Notes: generated by a model from the letters alone, not told the origin. A stretch of DNA of 64,000 bases from JAXHUE01 sp034189655 (GCA_034189655.1 JAXHUE010000005.1:1-64000); one strand, 5' to 3'. Positions 29,443-37,912 are shown, numbered from the stretch's first letter. A program made the numbers and translations.

Positions 29443-30191
29443 TCTGTGCTCTGAACGGGGTTGCGCTCGTCGAGAGCCCACCGCGGGCGCTCGAGGCCCT
29501 CCAGCTTGAGCCTGAGCACGGTGGAGAACATCGCCGGTATCGCCTTCCTCATGCTCACGGTGGACCCGCACCGCTCCCGCCAGGTGATGGGAACCTCCTT
29601 GACCACACAGCCGCCCTGCATGAGCCGGTAGAGGAGCTCGACATCGAAGGCGAAGTTGGCCACCCGCAGCCGGGAGAGCACCCTCTCGATGGCCTGCCTG
29701 CGGAACACCTTGGCACCGCACTGGGTGTCCCTGAAGGGCAGCCTCAACAGGAGCCTCACCAGCAGGTTGAATCCCCGGCTCGCCACGCGCCGCATCAGGG
29801 GCTGCCGCGCCGGCACACTGGAGCCGGGGAGCCAGCGCGAGGCTATGGTGGCATCGCACTCAGCGAGGGCGGCGACAAGCCTCTCGAACTCGGCGGCATC
29901 GGTGGAGCCGTCGGCATCGGTGAACCCCACTATGTCGCCGTGGGCTGCCCGCAGGCCCTCTACCACGGCACCCCCCTTGCCCAGCCGCTCCCTGAAGGTG
30001 AGCGGCCTTATGCTGCCGTTCTTGCGGGCGATGCCAGACACCACCTCGTCGGTGCCGTCGGTGCACCCGTTCATCACCACGATGAGCTCCAGGTCGTACC
30101 TGGCGCTGAGGTGGGTGGCGTAGCTCTCGACGGTGGGCCCTATCCGGCGGCCCTCGTTGCACGCCGGGATGATGACTGACAGCGAGGTCAT
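29439..30191 (-). CDS. GT2 glycosyltransferase, dolichol-phosphate mannosyltransferase-like
   Basis: A 250-residue GT2 enzyme of the Alg5/Dpm1-like group that makes polyprenyl-phosphate sugars. SLSVIIPACNEGRRIGPT, DIVGFTDADGSTDA (DxD) and FRDTQCGAKVFRR are distinctive (the QCG-K segment is typical). Its product would feed GT-C enzymes acting outside the membrane, in keeping with the two large GT-C-like proteins of the same operon. GAGGTGAGAG precedes the ATG. Confidence 0.9.
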   Translation of the reverse strand: MTSLSVIIPACNEGRRIGPTVESYATHLSARYDLELIVVMNGCTDGTDEVVSGIARKNGSIRPLTFRERLGKGGAVVEGLRAAHGDIVGFTDADGSTDAAEFERLVAALAECDATIASRWLPGSSVPARQPLMRRVASRGFNLLVRLLLRLPFRDTQCGAKVFRRQAIERVLSRLRVANFAFDVELLYRLMQGGCVVKEVPITWRERCGSTVSMRKAIPAMFSTVLRLKLEGLERPRWALDERNPVQSTE

Positions 30192-30209
30192 CTCTCACCT
30201 CACATTGGT

Positions 30210-31097
30210 CTACTCTTCGTACGTCTCAACGCGCTCCTCGACCACGACGGTCGACCTCCTGCTCCACAGGTACCAGGCGAGCACGCCTGCCGCGCCCAGG
30301 GCCGAGGCACCGATGACGCCGCCGAGGAGGGGCCAGTTCGTGGGCACGGGCATGGTGGTGAAGGAGTACGTGTCCGATGACGCCATGTTGCCCGAGGCAT
30401 CTGTGGAGAGCGCCTGGAAGCTGTAGGTGGTCCCCGCCAGCAGGTCGACCAGGGTGACGCTGTGGCTGGTGACCAGTGTGGCGTCCGCGGACAGGCTGGA
30501 GCCGGCGTCTACCCAGTACAGCACCTGGCTGTCTGCCGGGTCGTCGGTGGTCCAGGTTATGGTGACGCTGTCTTCCGTGATGGCGGCGATGGTCACGGTG
30601 GAGATCACCGGGGCGGAGGTGTCCGTGGCCTGGGGCAGTGTGTTGAAGGTGTAGTCATCGGATACCGCCAGGTTGCCCGACTCGTCGCACGACCTCACGT
30701 TGTAGGTATAGGTGGTCTCCGGCAAGAGGTCGCTCAAGGTGATGCTGTGGCTGGTGACCAGCTCCGGCACAAGCGGCGACATGGAGGTGGGGCTGGCCCC
30801 GTACTCCACCTGGCTGTCCGCGGGCTCATCGGTGCTCCAGCATATGGTGGCGGCTGTGGCGTCGATGCCGGTGGCCGCCACGCCGGATATCTCGGGCGCG
30901 GCGCGGTCACGGGTGTCCACCCACCCGCCACCGCCAAATGAGCCCCACCCGCTGCCCCCGTAGCCGTAGCCCGTGCGGCCCAGGGCCACCGTGGTCGCCG
31001 TCACCGTGCCCAGGAGGAGCAGAAGGGCGATGATGGAAGCGGTGATGAGGCCACTCTTGACCACTCCGCTCGTGAAAAACGACTTCGACCATCCCAT
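30210..31097 (-). CDS. Membrane-anchored surface protein with two FN3 domains
   Basis: A 295-residue protein: an N-terminal hydrophobic helix (about residues 16-40, signal anchor), a short Gly/Tyr-rich region, two fibronectin type III domains (about 65-155 and 160-250; each with a P-x-I-S, W-(S/T)-T-(D/T)-(E/D)-P-A-D-S core and a TYxFxxxxxDxxGN strand), a C-terminal transmembrane helix (about 252-275) and a charged tail. It is the first gene of the glycan operon. The start at 31097 follows GGAGGG by seven bases. Function unknown; probably exposed at the cell surface. Confidence 0.8.
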   Translation of the reverse strand: MGWSKSFFTSGVVKSGLITASIIALLLLLGTVTATTVALGRTGYGYGGSGWGSFGGGGWVDTRDRAAPEISGVAATGIDATAATICWSTDEPADSQVEYGASPTSMSPLVPELVTSHSITLSDLLPETTYTYNVRSCDESGNLAVSDDYTFNTLPQATDTSAPVISTVTIAAITEDSVTITWTTDDPADSQVLYWVDAGSSLSADATLVTSHSVTLVDLLAGTTYSFQALSTDASGNMASSDTYSFTTMPVPTNWPLLGGVIGASALGAAGVLAWYLWSRRSTVVVEERVETYEE

Positions 31098-31519
31098 GGA
31101 AGGCCCTCCTCGCTTCTGTGTTGCCCGTATCTGACCTGGGGTGTCCTCATCCCATGCCACCGTCCCCACCTCTCCCTCGAAGATACTTCCCAGTCCTGCG
31201 CAAGGCGACCGCGCTGTCCTCTATCATTGGGCGGGCTATCTACCAAAGAGTGGTGGTAGGCAGCCCCTATGGAGCACACACACAAGGCGGGGGACCCTCA
31301 CCCGGTTGACGTCCCCACGGTAGAAACCGATGGCGAGACCACTGAAAAAGCGTGAGCGTCGCCAGGCGGCGGGCCGCGGCCGCTGGGGGGCTGCTCCCAC
31401 GGGAAATGGGGGAAAGGCCCCGCAAAAATGGAGGATAGCGTGGTCGTATTTTGGGCCCGTCATTGGTAGCGTCAAACGGTGGGGTGTGCCCGGAGAGAAA
31501 ACGGAGCGGAGAGGGTTAG
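31098..31519. promoter_or_regulatory. Divergent control region (glycan operon / GGDEF gene)
   Basis: About 420 bases without a gene between divergent transcripts. It holds a 28-base block (31425-31452) repeated in front of the chemoreceptor gene, and a 20-base segment (31411-31430) resembling one in front of the first archaellin. I find no convincing sigma70 promoter for the minus-strand operon; TTGACG on the minus strand near 31468-31473 has no good -10 partner. Confidence 0.45.
31425..31452 (+). promoter_or_regulatory. Shared 28-bp upstream motif, copy 1
   Basis: AAAATGG, two variable bases, GATAGCGTGGTCGT, one variable base, TTTT. It matches 50114-50141 at 25 of 28 positions without gaps. 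Here it lies 68 bases before the start of the GAF-GGDEF gene; the other copy precedes the MCP gene. Confidence 0.55.
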
Positions 31520-33733
31520 TTGTATACGCTACTGCTGTTCTTCATATTCCTGTTCCTGTTCCTCTTCCTTATGTTCCTGTGCCTGTACTTGGGGGACATC
31601 GGCAACAAGAGGAGGGCACGGGAGAAGGTGCTGGGCCACGCCAGGCGGCTCGAGGCGCTCAACGCCGTGGCGCAGACAGTGAGCAAGACGCTGGAGCTCG
31701 ACGAGCTGCTCCACAGCGCCCTGGCCACGGCGATAGAGGTGATGGGGGCCGATACCGGCTCTGTCTTCGAGATCGACCTGTCGGCGAGCGAGCTTCGGCT
31801 CAGGTCATACGTGAACGTTTCCGACGGCCTGGTCGACAGGGTGCTGCGGCTACCGCTGGACGACGAGGAGCTGGAGCGGGCGCTCCAGTGGACGGACCCC
31901 AGTGTGTCGGTGTGGGAGGTCTTCAGTGAACATAACCTCTTACTCATGGCAGAGGCGATGCAGCAAGAGCAGGTGCGCTCCTTCGCCGTGGTCCCCTTCT
32001 CGGCCCGGGACCAGCTCCACGGCTTCATCAGCGTGGGGGCCTGCCTGGAGCGCCAGTTCGGGCCCGATGAGATCGAGCTGCTCCAGGCCATAGGCAACCA
32101 GATAAGCGTGGGGCTGGAGAACGCACTGCTCTACCAGGACGCCAGGGACAAGGCGGTGCGCCTGGAGACACTCCACGCCATCGCCGCCACCTGCAGCCAG
32201 AGCCTCGACCTCGACCGCCTGTTCGCTACCGTCCTGGACAAGATACTGGAGCTCACCGATGTGGACGCCGTCCTCATCTTCTCCGCCGATATCGCCATAA
32301 AGCGCGCCTGCCTCAGGGCGCACCGGGGGATAGGCGACGAGACCGCCGAGCTGGTGCGGGAGCTGGAGCTGAGCGTGGAGAGAGATACGGCCGAGGGCTT
32401 CATCGCACGGGGCCAGCCCATACTCGGGCTGCGGCAGATGCTCAGCGAGTCTGCCCTCTCGTCGACCATGGGGGCAGTGCGGCGCGAGGGGCTCAAGTCC
32501 TTCCTCACGCTTCCCTTCAGGTCGCGGGAGAGGTTCCGCGGCGCCGTCATCCTGGCCTCACGCGCCGAGCGCCACTTCAGCCCCGACGAGATCGGCCTCC
32601 TGGAGTCCATCAGCAACGAGCTCGCGGTGGGCATAGAGAACGCCAACCTCTACCAGCAGGTATCGGAGAAGGCGGAGCGCCTGGCCCTCATCGCCGAGGT
32701 GACCAAGGTCATCGGCTCCAGCCTCTACATCGAGGACGTGTTCGAGGGCTTCGTCGCCGGCATCAAGCGGCTGGTGGACGCCGACCGCGTGGCCATCAAT
32801 GTCATCGAGGGTGAGACCAAGCGCGTCTTCGCCGTATCGTCAAAGGTGTCCACTGAGCTGGGGTGGGGGGTGTCCTCTCCCCTCGCTGGCTCGGCCACTG
32901 AGTGGCTCATGAACCACCGCAGGCCCATCGTCGAGGACGACCTGGCAGCGGACACGATGTTTGAGAGCAGCCGCATCCTCCATGAAGAGGGCTTCAAGTC
33001 GGCCATCAGGCTGCCCCTCATCGCGCGCGGCGGCGTCATCGGCTCCTTCAGCGTGAGCAGCCGCCGTCCCCATGCCTACTGCGGTCGGGAGCGTGAGCTA
33101 CTGGAGCAGGTCACCGGACAGCTTGCCATGGCCGTTGAGAACATGAGGCTCTACCAGCACACGGAGTACCTGGCCTGGACCGACGGCCTCACCGGCCTCT
33201 ACAACCGGCGCTACCTCGCAGAGCAGATGGGGCGGGAGCTGGCCCGCGCCCAGCGGCTGGACGTCCCGCTCTCGCTCATCCTCATCGACCTGAACGAGTT
33301 GAAGCGGGTCAACGACCACTTCGGGCACGAGGCAGGGGACATGCTGCTGTGGGAGCTCAGCCGCATCATCCACGAGAGCATGCGCCGCTCCGACATCGCG
33401 GCGAGGTGGGGCGGCGATGAGTTCCTCATCATGGCAGCGGAGGCCGACATCGACGGCGCCGATGCCCTGGCGCGGCGCATCGTCTCTAAGGTGGTGCGCT
33501 TCCGCAAGAAGGTGAACGACGAGTGGGTGTCCCTGGGGGTGAGCATAGGCATCGCCTCCTATCCCGCCCACGCCGAAAGCCTCCTCGACCTGATCAGGAA
33601 GGCGGACGAGGCCATGTACTGGGCCAAGAGGAGGGGGAGGGGCTCTTCCATCGCCAGGGCACTGCCCGACGGCGAGCAGCCCAGCCCCGGCAAGGACGGG
33701 GCCAGCATAGGCACGTCCACCAAGATGAAATGA
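31520..33733 (+). CDS. GAF-GAF-GAF-GGDEF diguanylate cyclase
   Basis: A 737-residue protein: an N-terminal transmembrane helix (residues 3-24, rich in F and L), three GAF domains (about 40-205, 210-385, 390-555) and a C-terminal GGDEF domain (about 565-715). The active site W-GGDEF is intact at 631-635, and an inhibitory I-site RxxD (R622-D625) stands five residues before it, so c-di-GMP synthesis with product inhibition is predicted. The TTG start at 31520 has GGAGAGGG eight bases upstream. GAF ligands unknown. Its product could act on the riboswitch at 37816-37892 (inference). Confidence 0.92.
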   Translation: MYTLLLFFIFLFLFLFLMFLCLYLGDIGNKRRAREKVLGHARRLEALNAVAQTVSKTLELDELLHSALATAIEVMGADTGSVFEIDLSASELRLRSYVNVSDGLVDRVLRLPLDDEELERALQWTDPSVSVWEVFSEHNLLLMAEAMQQEQVRSFAVVPFSARDQLHGFISVGACLERQFGPDEIELLQAIGNQISVGLENALLYQDARDKAVRLETLHAIAATCSQSLDLDRLFATVLDKILELTDVDAVLIFSADIAIKRACLRAHRGIGDETAELVRELELSVERDTAEGFIARGQPILGLRQMLSESALSSTMGAVRREGLKSFLTLPFRSRERFRGAVILASRAERHFSPDEIGLLESISNELAVGIENANLYQQVSEKAERLALIAEVTKVIGSSLYIEDVFEGFVAGIKRLVDADRVAINVIEGETKRVFAVSSKVSTELGWGVSSPLAGSATEWLMNHRRPIVEDDLAADTMFESSRILHEEGFKSAIRLPLIARGGVIGSFSVSSRRPHAYCGRERELLEQVTGQLAMAVENMRLYQHTEYLAWTDGLTGLYNRRYLAEQMGRELARAQRLDVPLSLILIDLNELKRVNDHFGHEAGDMLLWELSRIIHESMRRSDIAARWGGDEFLIMAAEADIDGADALARRIVSKVVRFRKKVNDEWVSLGVSIGIASYPAHAESLLDLIRKADEAMYWAKRRGRGSSIARALPDGEQPSPGKDGASIGTSTKMK

Positions 33734-33768
33734 CATCACGGGCACCGGCGATGACGGGGCCACCACGG

Positions 33769-33787
33769 GGAGAGGGCAGCCCTCTCC
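33769..33787 (+). terminator. Hairpin between GGDEF and BACON-like genes
   Basis: A perfect 8-bp stem GGAGAGGG (33769-33776) and CCCTCTCC (33780-33787) with a CAG loop. There is no T run after it, so it may be a processing or pausing hairpin rather than a rho-independent terminator. It overlaps the region just before the next start. Confidence 0.4.
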
Positions 33788-33796
33788 TGTACGAGC

Positions 33797-35983
33797 ATGT
33801 ATGCTATGAGTAGCGTGAGAGTAGCAGTCACAATACTTGTCACAGTGGCCATGCTGGCCACCTGGGGCACTGCCCTGGCCCTCTCGCCCACCCCCTCGCT
33901 GGCGCAGCTTGAGCCCGCCATAGCCTTCGCGCCTGACGGGATGGAGTTCAGCGCCGTCGAGAACGGCGAAGACCCCGCCCCGCAGACGCTGGAGGTCTGG
34001 AACGGCGGCAACGGGACGCTGGAGTGGGCCGTAGAGTGCGACGTGGACTGGGTGTCCCTGGAGCCGCTGGCCGGGGCCTCGGGTAACCCCATGGACAGTA
34101 ACCCGGTGACGGTGACCGTCGATATCTCTGGCCTCGCCGCCGGCAACCACACCGCCACCATAACCATCACCGACGGCGATGCCATAAACAGCCCGCAGAC
34201 CATCCCGGTCACCCTGACACTGGCCCCCGACATAGACTACAGCCCGCAGGGCTTCCTCTTCACCGCGTGCAACGAGGACCCCCCGGCGCAAGTGCTCTCC
34301 ATCGAGAACATCGGCTCGGAGGTACTCTCGTGGTCGCTGGACGTCGAGTATGGGCCGGGCGGGCCCACGGGCTGGCTCGTCCCCTCCTACACCAGCGGCG
34401 CCGCCGGCGTCGGCGAGACGGACGACATCGACATCGCGGCCAATGTCACCGACATCGAGAGCGGCACCCACAGCGCCACCATCGTGATAAACGGCAACAG
34501 CCTGCCGGTGGCAGAGGTCGATGTCACCCTGCAGCTCAACCTGCCGGCCATAGAGTACAGCCCGGCCAGCCTGGACTTCAGCGCCGTGGCGGAAGGGCCC
34601 AACCCGGCGCACCAGACCTTGAGCATCGCAAACGGCTGCGAGGGCACCCTGGAGTGGTCCCTGGACAACGGCGATGTCACCTGGCTGGCCCTGGCGCCCT
34701 CCAGCGGCAACTGCACCGTGGGGAGCGTCCCGGTGTCCGTCTCCGTCGATATCACCGGCCTGGCCGCGTGTACCCTGGAGACCGTTATCACCATCACCGC
34801 ACCCGGCGCTACCAATAGCCCCCAGACCGTGCCCGTCACCCTCACCGTAGCGCCACCGGTAACCCCCACCCCGACGCCGACCCCCTCCCCGACGCCCACG
34901 CCGACACCTACCCCCACGCCCACGCCCGACGCCACGCCGCCGACACTGGAGGGCCTGGGGTGGGCCGACAACGACGGCTCAGGCGATGTGAGCGCCGGAG
35001 ATGTGCTCCAGTTCACCTTCAGCGAGGAGATGGACACCACCACCATCGACAGCGTGGACGAGATAAACTCGCGCCTGGATAGCTCGGCATCGGGCACTAC
35101 GGACTACGGCGCTACGTTTACCTATAGCTGGAACGCGGCAAAGACGGTGCTCTCGGTGACCCTGGGGCCGGCCCCGGCCATGAGCGTGGGCAGCACAGTC
35201 AACCCCTCGAACGATGTGAAGGACACGGCGGGGAACCCCGACGCTACCACGGCGCCGGGGCCGGCCCTGCTCTCTACGCCGACGCTTACCCCCACACCCA
35301 GCGCCACACCTACACCGACGCCCACACCCACGCCTACGCCCACCCCGACGCCGACACCTACCCCCACGCCTACGCCGACACCGACGCCCACCCCCACGCC
35401 CACGCCCGACCCCACGCACGTGACCCGGGTGGTGGGTATCGGTGCCGAGTCGGTGTCGACGCCCGACGGCAGGGTGACCGTCAACTTTGCCGCGGGGACC
35501 TTCAGCAGCTCCAGCACCGTGAGCATCCGTCACAGCTCAAGCTGCCCCGGGGCCCCCGAAGGCTACGCCAATGGCGGGATCTGCGTCTCCATCACCTCCA
35601 CGCTCACGCCCCAGAAGCCGGTCACGATTTGCCTAAACTACACCAGCAGTGACCTGACCGCGGCAGAGGGAGACGCCTCCAGGCTGAGGATCGGGTACTA
35701 CGATAGCTCCACGTCGACCTGGTACATCCTGCCCTCCACTGTGAACGAGGGCATGATGACGGTGTGTGCCGAGGTCGACCACTTGAGCAGCTTCTCGGTG
35801 CTCGCCGCCCCACCTTCCGCGGGAGGCTTCCTGGGACTCCCGCTGTGGCTCCTGATAGTCATCATCGTCGCCCTGGCAGTGGTGGGAGGGGCCATCTACT
35901 GGCTGTTCTTCGCCAATCCCCCTGGCGGCGATGACGAGGACGATGACGAGGGTGAGCCGATGTGGGGGAGCGCCACCCCTTAA
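33797..35983 (+). CDS. Surface protein with BACON-like repeats and PT-rich linkers
   Basis: A 728-residue protein: signal peptide or anchor (residues about 8-30, ending in ALALS), three Ig-like BACON-type domains (about 42-143, 145-248, 250-352), a first PT-rich linker, a big-domain-like segment (DATPPTLEG, about 375-490), a second long PT repeat (about 494-538), a further beta domain, a C-terminal transmembrane helix (about 678-702) and an acidic tail. BACON domains usually bind carbohydrate or mucin. The ATG at 33797 has only a weak Shine-Dalgarno. PT-rich stretches suggest a stalk spanning the cell wall. Function is inferred as adhesion or surface display. Confidence 0.8.
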   Translation: MYAMSSVRVAVTILVTVAMLATWGTALALSPTPSLAQLEPAIAFAPDGMEFSAVENGEDPAPQTLEVWNGGNGTLEWAVECDVDWVSLEPLAGASGNPMDSNPVTVTVDISGLAAGNHTATITITDGDAINSPQTIPVTLTLAPDIDYSPQGFLFTACNEDPPAQVLSIENIGSEVLSWSLDVEYGPGGPTGWLVPSYTSGAAGVGETDDIDIAANVTDIESGTHSATIVINGNSLPVAEVDVTLQLNLPAIEYSPASLDFSAVAEGPNPAHQTLSIANGCEGTLEWSLDNGDVTWLALAPSSGNCTVGSVPVSVSVDITGLAACTLETVITITAPGATNSPQTVPVTLTVAPPVTPTPTPTPSPTPTPTPTPTPTPDATPPTLEGLGWADNDGSGDVSAGDVLQFTFSEEMDTTTIDSVDEINSRLDSSASGTTDYGATFTYSWNAAKTVLSVTLGPAPAMSVGSTVNPSNDVKDTAGNPDATTAPGPALLSTPTLTPTPSATPTPTPTPTPTPTPTPTPTPTPTPTPTPTPTPTPDPTHVTRVVGIGAESVSTPDGRVTVNFAAGTFSSSSTVSIRHSSSCPGAPEGYANGGICVSITSTLTPQKPVTICLNYTSSDLTAAEGDASRLRIGYYDSSTSTWYILPSTVNEGMMTVCAEVDHLSSFSVLAAPPSAGGFLGLPLWLLIVIIVALAVVGGAIYWLFFANPPGGDDEDDDEGEPMWGSATP
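34857..34930 (+). repeat. First PT-coding microsatellite-like tract
   Basis: Six-base unit variations on CCNACN/CCGACG encoding a run of alternating threonine and proline in the surface protein. Such tracts change length easily. Confidence 0.75.
35277..35415 (+). repeat. Second PT-coding microsatellite-like tract
   Basis: About 140 bases of CCNACN-type hexamers encoding roughly 22 Pro-Thr pairs. It is longer than the first tract and nearly uninterrupted, so it is prone to slippage. Confidence 0.8.
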
Positions 35984-35998
35984 GGCCTCACACCACAC

Positions 35999-36247
35999 GG
36001 GGCAAGGCCCAGCTCCAAGGCCCGGACGGAAAGCCCCCCTCCCCATGACCTGCTGAGGTGAAACCGGCACCCCGTGCCGACACGCCCACTGTACTCCCTT
36101 CGCCAGCACGCCGCCCTTTGCCGGGGCAAGGCCCAGGCACCAAGGCCTGGGCAGAGAGCCCCCATCCCCATGACCTGCTGAGGTGAAACCGGCACCTGGT
36201 GCCGACACGCCCACTGCACTCCCTTCGCCAGCACGCTGCCCTCTGCC
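35999..36247. repeat. Two tandem direct repeats of 124-125 bp
   Basis: Unit 1 35999-36122 and unit 2 36123-36247, both beginning GGGGCAAGGCCCAG; a third copy is cut off after GGGGCA at 36248. The units share long identical stretches (CCATGACCTGCTGAGGTG, then ACACGCCCACTG). Each has an internal palindrome, CGGCACC-x-GTGCCG-like, in which substitutions keep pairing. An extended -10 (TGGTATAAC) on the minus strand at 36279-36287 could transcribe the repeats leftward. No protein is evident. The family of the repeat is not known to me. Confidence 0.75.
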
Positions 36248-36419
36248 GGGGCACGCCCACGCCTTTACCCAGGACAAGGTTATACCACAGCGGATATCGC
36301 CATCCGGGTAGACCGTGGTCGCCATGAAGGAAGGTGAGAGGGCTGCCGCGGCGGCACCGTGGGGGAAAGGGCGAAAAAAGGGGACATCCAGGGGACACAG
36401 GGGACGAGCTCACCAGCCC
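36248..36419. other. Non-coding stretch between repeats and DUF5658 promoter
   Basis: Apart from the minus-strand extended -10 noted with the repeats, I see only a G-rich, A-tract segment (36361-36385) that loosely resembles the leader motif at 31408-31430. No gene. Confidence 0.4.
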
Positions 36420-36448
36420 TTGCCAGGATGGGGTAACCAGTCTATAAT
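36420..36448 (+). promoter_or_regulatory. Sigma70-type promoter of the DUF5658-like gene
   Basis: TTGCCA (36420-36425) and a perfect TATAAT (36443-36448) with a 17-base spacer. The start point would be near 36455, immediately before the hairpin at 36463. Confidence 0.82.
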
Positions 36449-36462
36449 TCGAGGGGAGGGTT

Positions 36463-36498
36463 GCCCAGCGGGGAAGGAGGGTGTAATCCCCGCTGGGC
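36463..36498 (+). promoter_or_regulatory. 12-bp hairpin in the leader with AGGAGG in its loop
   Basis: GCCCAGCGGGGA (36463-36474) pairs perfectly with TCCCCGCTGGGC (36487-36498). The 12-base loop contains AGGAGG followed directly by GTG TAA, a start-stop pair. It lies between the promoter and the ATG at 36512, so it may control translation or RNA stability. Confidence 0.6.
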
Positions 36499-36511
36499 CG
36501 GTGCTATATAC

Positions 36512-36817
36512 ATGGCGCACGCGCTTTTGGACTCTGCCGCCACCTTCAGGAGGGGTGCGGCCGAGAAGGTATCGTTTGTGCTCTTGAACCAGCTGGACCT
36601 GGTACTGACCGTTGTTGCCCTGTCCATAGGTCTCCAGGAGCTGAACCCCATCATGCGCAGCGCGGCGACATCACCCCTTCATCTGGTGCTGCTCAAGCTC
36701 GCCCTGCCGCTGCTCATCGCCTGGCTCGTCCCGGGCAAGCTTCTCCTGCCTGCCATCGCCCTCCTCGCATTCGTGGTGGGCTGGGACGTGAAGGAGCTGC
36801 TCCTGGGTATTCCCTAG
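36512..36817 (+). CDS. DUF5658-like small membrane protein
   Basis: A 101-residue protein with about three hydrophobic helices. LNQLDLVLTVVALSIGLQELNP, an acidic LD...T helix followed by an E-x-N-P turn, is the DUF5658 signature as I recall it; the family has no established function. An in-frame TTG at 36461 would lie in the hairpin, so the ATG at 36512 is chosen; a GTG at 36578, with GAAGG upstream, is an alternative. It is convergent with the LuxR-type gene, 24 bases away. Confidence 0.65.
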   Translation: MAHALLDSAATFRRGAAEKVSFVLLNQLDLVLTVVALSIGLQELNPIMRSAATSPLHLVLLKLALPLLIAWLVPGKLLLPAIALLAFVVGWDVKELLLGIP

Positions 36818-36841
36818 GCCCCCCATATCCGTGCACTGTCA

Positions 36842-37585
36842 CTAAGAGTACGAGGGGACCATCACCTTCCTTTTTCTGCGCAGGTTTGGCGAGAGCAGCT
36901 CACCGGTTGCCTCCAGGTAGAGCCTCGCGGCGCTCACCCTGGCGTGCTTATCTCCGAAGTTGGTCTCTGCCTTAAGCTTGCCGTACATGCTGTTGATGTG
37001 GTTCTCAACCGTTCTCACATCTATGTACAGGGTCTCAGCTATCGCTGAGTTGGTGTACCCCTTGGAGAGCAAGCTCAAGATCTCCAACTCCCTGGCAGTA
37101 AGCTGTTTCAAGAAGGGATACTCAGGGTTCTCGGTGAACAGGAAACCGGCCAGGGCCGGGTCGAGAATGACCTGTCCCCGGCTGGCGGCAATGACGATAC
37201 CCGTCAACTGCTCGATGTGGTCCAAAGACTGCTTCAAGAATAGTGCCACTCCCCCCTCGCCCTTCAAGGCAAGGTCCCGCAGCAGCTCTATATGCTCACT
37301 ATCATAGGATACCAGGAAAAGGACTATCCCGATGCCGGGGTTGTCGGCACGTATCTGCTCCAGCTCCTCGATGATGGCCTCATCGAGCTGCTTCGTTCCT
37401 ACCATCAGTACATCGGGACCCTGGGTCAACACCTCACGACGCGCGGCACTTATATCGCCGTTCCTGAACACACTCACCAGATCAACGCGGTCGGTCTGGG
37501 AAAAGACAAACCGGCATGCCTCCCGATGGAGCTCCTGCTCCTCCACTACAAAGAGCCGCACCGCCTTTGCTTTTGTCTGTGCCAT
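36842..37585 (-). CDS. LuxR-family regulator with degenerate receiver
   Basis: A 247-residue response-regulator-like protein. A receiver-like fold (residues about 9-130) has the acidic pair (VVEEQE) but where the phosphorylated aspartate should be it reads PDVLMVGTK, so phosphorylation is unlikely. A LuxR/FixJ helix-turn-helix follows (about 161-215: LTARELEILSLLSKGYTNSAIAETL and VRTVENHINSMYGKL). GAGGGCAAGAGG lies directly before the ATG. Its leader carries a c-di-GMP-I riboswitch, and it is divergent from the archaellin genes; it is a good candidate for their regulator, though that is inference. Confidence 0.88.
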   Translation of the reverse strand: MAQTKAKAVRLFVVEEQELHREACRFVFSQTDRVDLVSVFRNGDISAARREVLTQGPDVLMVGTKQLDEAIIEELEQIRADNPGIGIVLFLVSYDSEHIELLRDLALKGEGGVALFLKQSLDHIEQLTGIVIAASRGQVILDPALAGFLFTENPEYPFLKQLTARELEILSLLSKGYTNSAIAETLYIDVRTVENHINSMYGKLKAETNFGDKHARVSAARLYLEATGELLSPNLRRKRKVMVPSYS

Positions 37586-37815
37586 CCTCTTGCCCTCTGG
37601 ACCGTGTATTTTCTCCCCTCACCACCTTCCCCTCCCAGCTCGTGCCCAGCCCTGTAGTGAAGACAGACGGCCCGTCGGGAAGCATAGGACTGTATTGGAA
37701 CCGCTGAAGCGTTCATCTCTGTCTCACCTACCACCGATCTCGCAGCAACTGGCTACAGGGCCAGGGGCAACCAACACTCTCGATCCGACCTGAGATCTAG
37801 AACACGCGCTCCGTC

Positions 37816-37892
37816 TTCGGCAACCCGGCCATCCTGCTCCAGCTTCGGATCCGTGGCTTTGCGCCCCGCGATCTCTCGCGGTTTGCCTTTAT
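37816..37892 (-). promoter_or_regulatory. c-di-GMP-I (GEMM-I) riboswitch
   Basis: Read on the minus strand, the conserved elements occur in order: AAAGGCAAACC (to 37880), a stem CGCGA-GAGA-TCGCG closed by a GNRA tetraloop, GGGCGCAAAGCC (37855-37866), an ACGGATCCG-containing second arm, and GGCCGGGTTGCCG (37818-37830) that pairs with the first element to form P1. These are the hallmarks of the GEMM-I aptamer, which senses cyclic di-GMP. The aptamer sits about 230 bases before the LuxR-type ATG at 37585 and just downstream of an extended -10. The expression platform is not resolved by eye. Confidence 0.93.
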
Positions 37893-37912
37893 CGGCACTT
37901 CAGAGCGTTCCC

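Noticed and set aside
35277..35415. CRISPR-like array
   Set aside because: It is a hexamer microsatellite within a coding frame; there are no spacers.
35633..36325. Minus-strand reading frames across the tandem repeats
   Set aside because: Frames arise from repeat copies and tryptophan/arginine-rich translation; no Shine-Dalgarno or known domain. The DNA repeats themselves are kept as a feature.
36463..36498. Leader hairpin as a terminator
   Set aside because: It lies between a good promoter and the gene, and no T run follows.
37546..37734. Small leader peptide in the riboswitch transcript
   Set aside because: The frame overlaps the LuxR start and has no clear family; a regulatory leader peptide cannot be supported.
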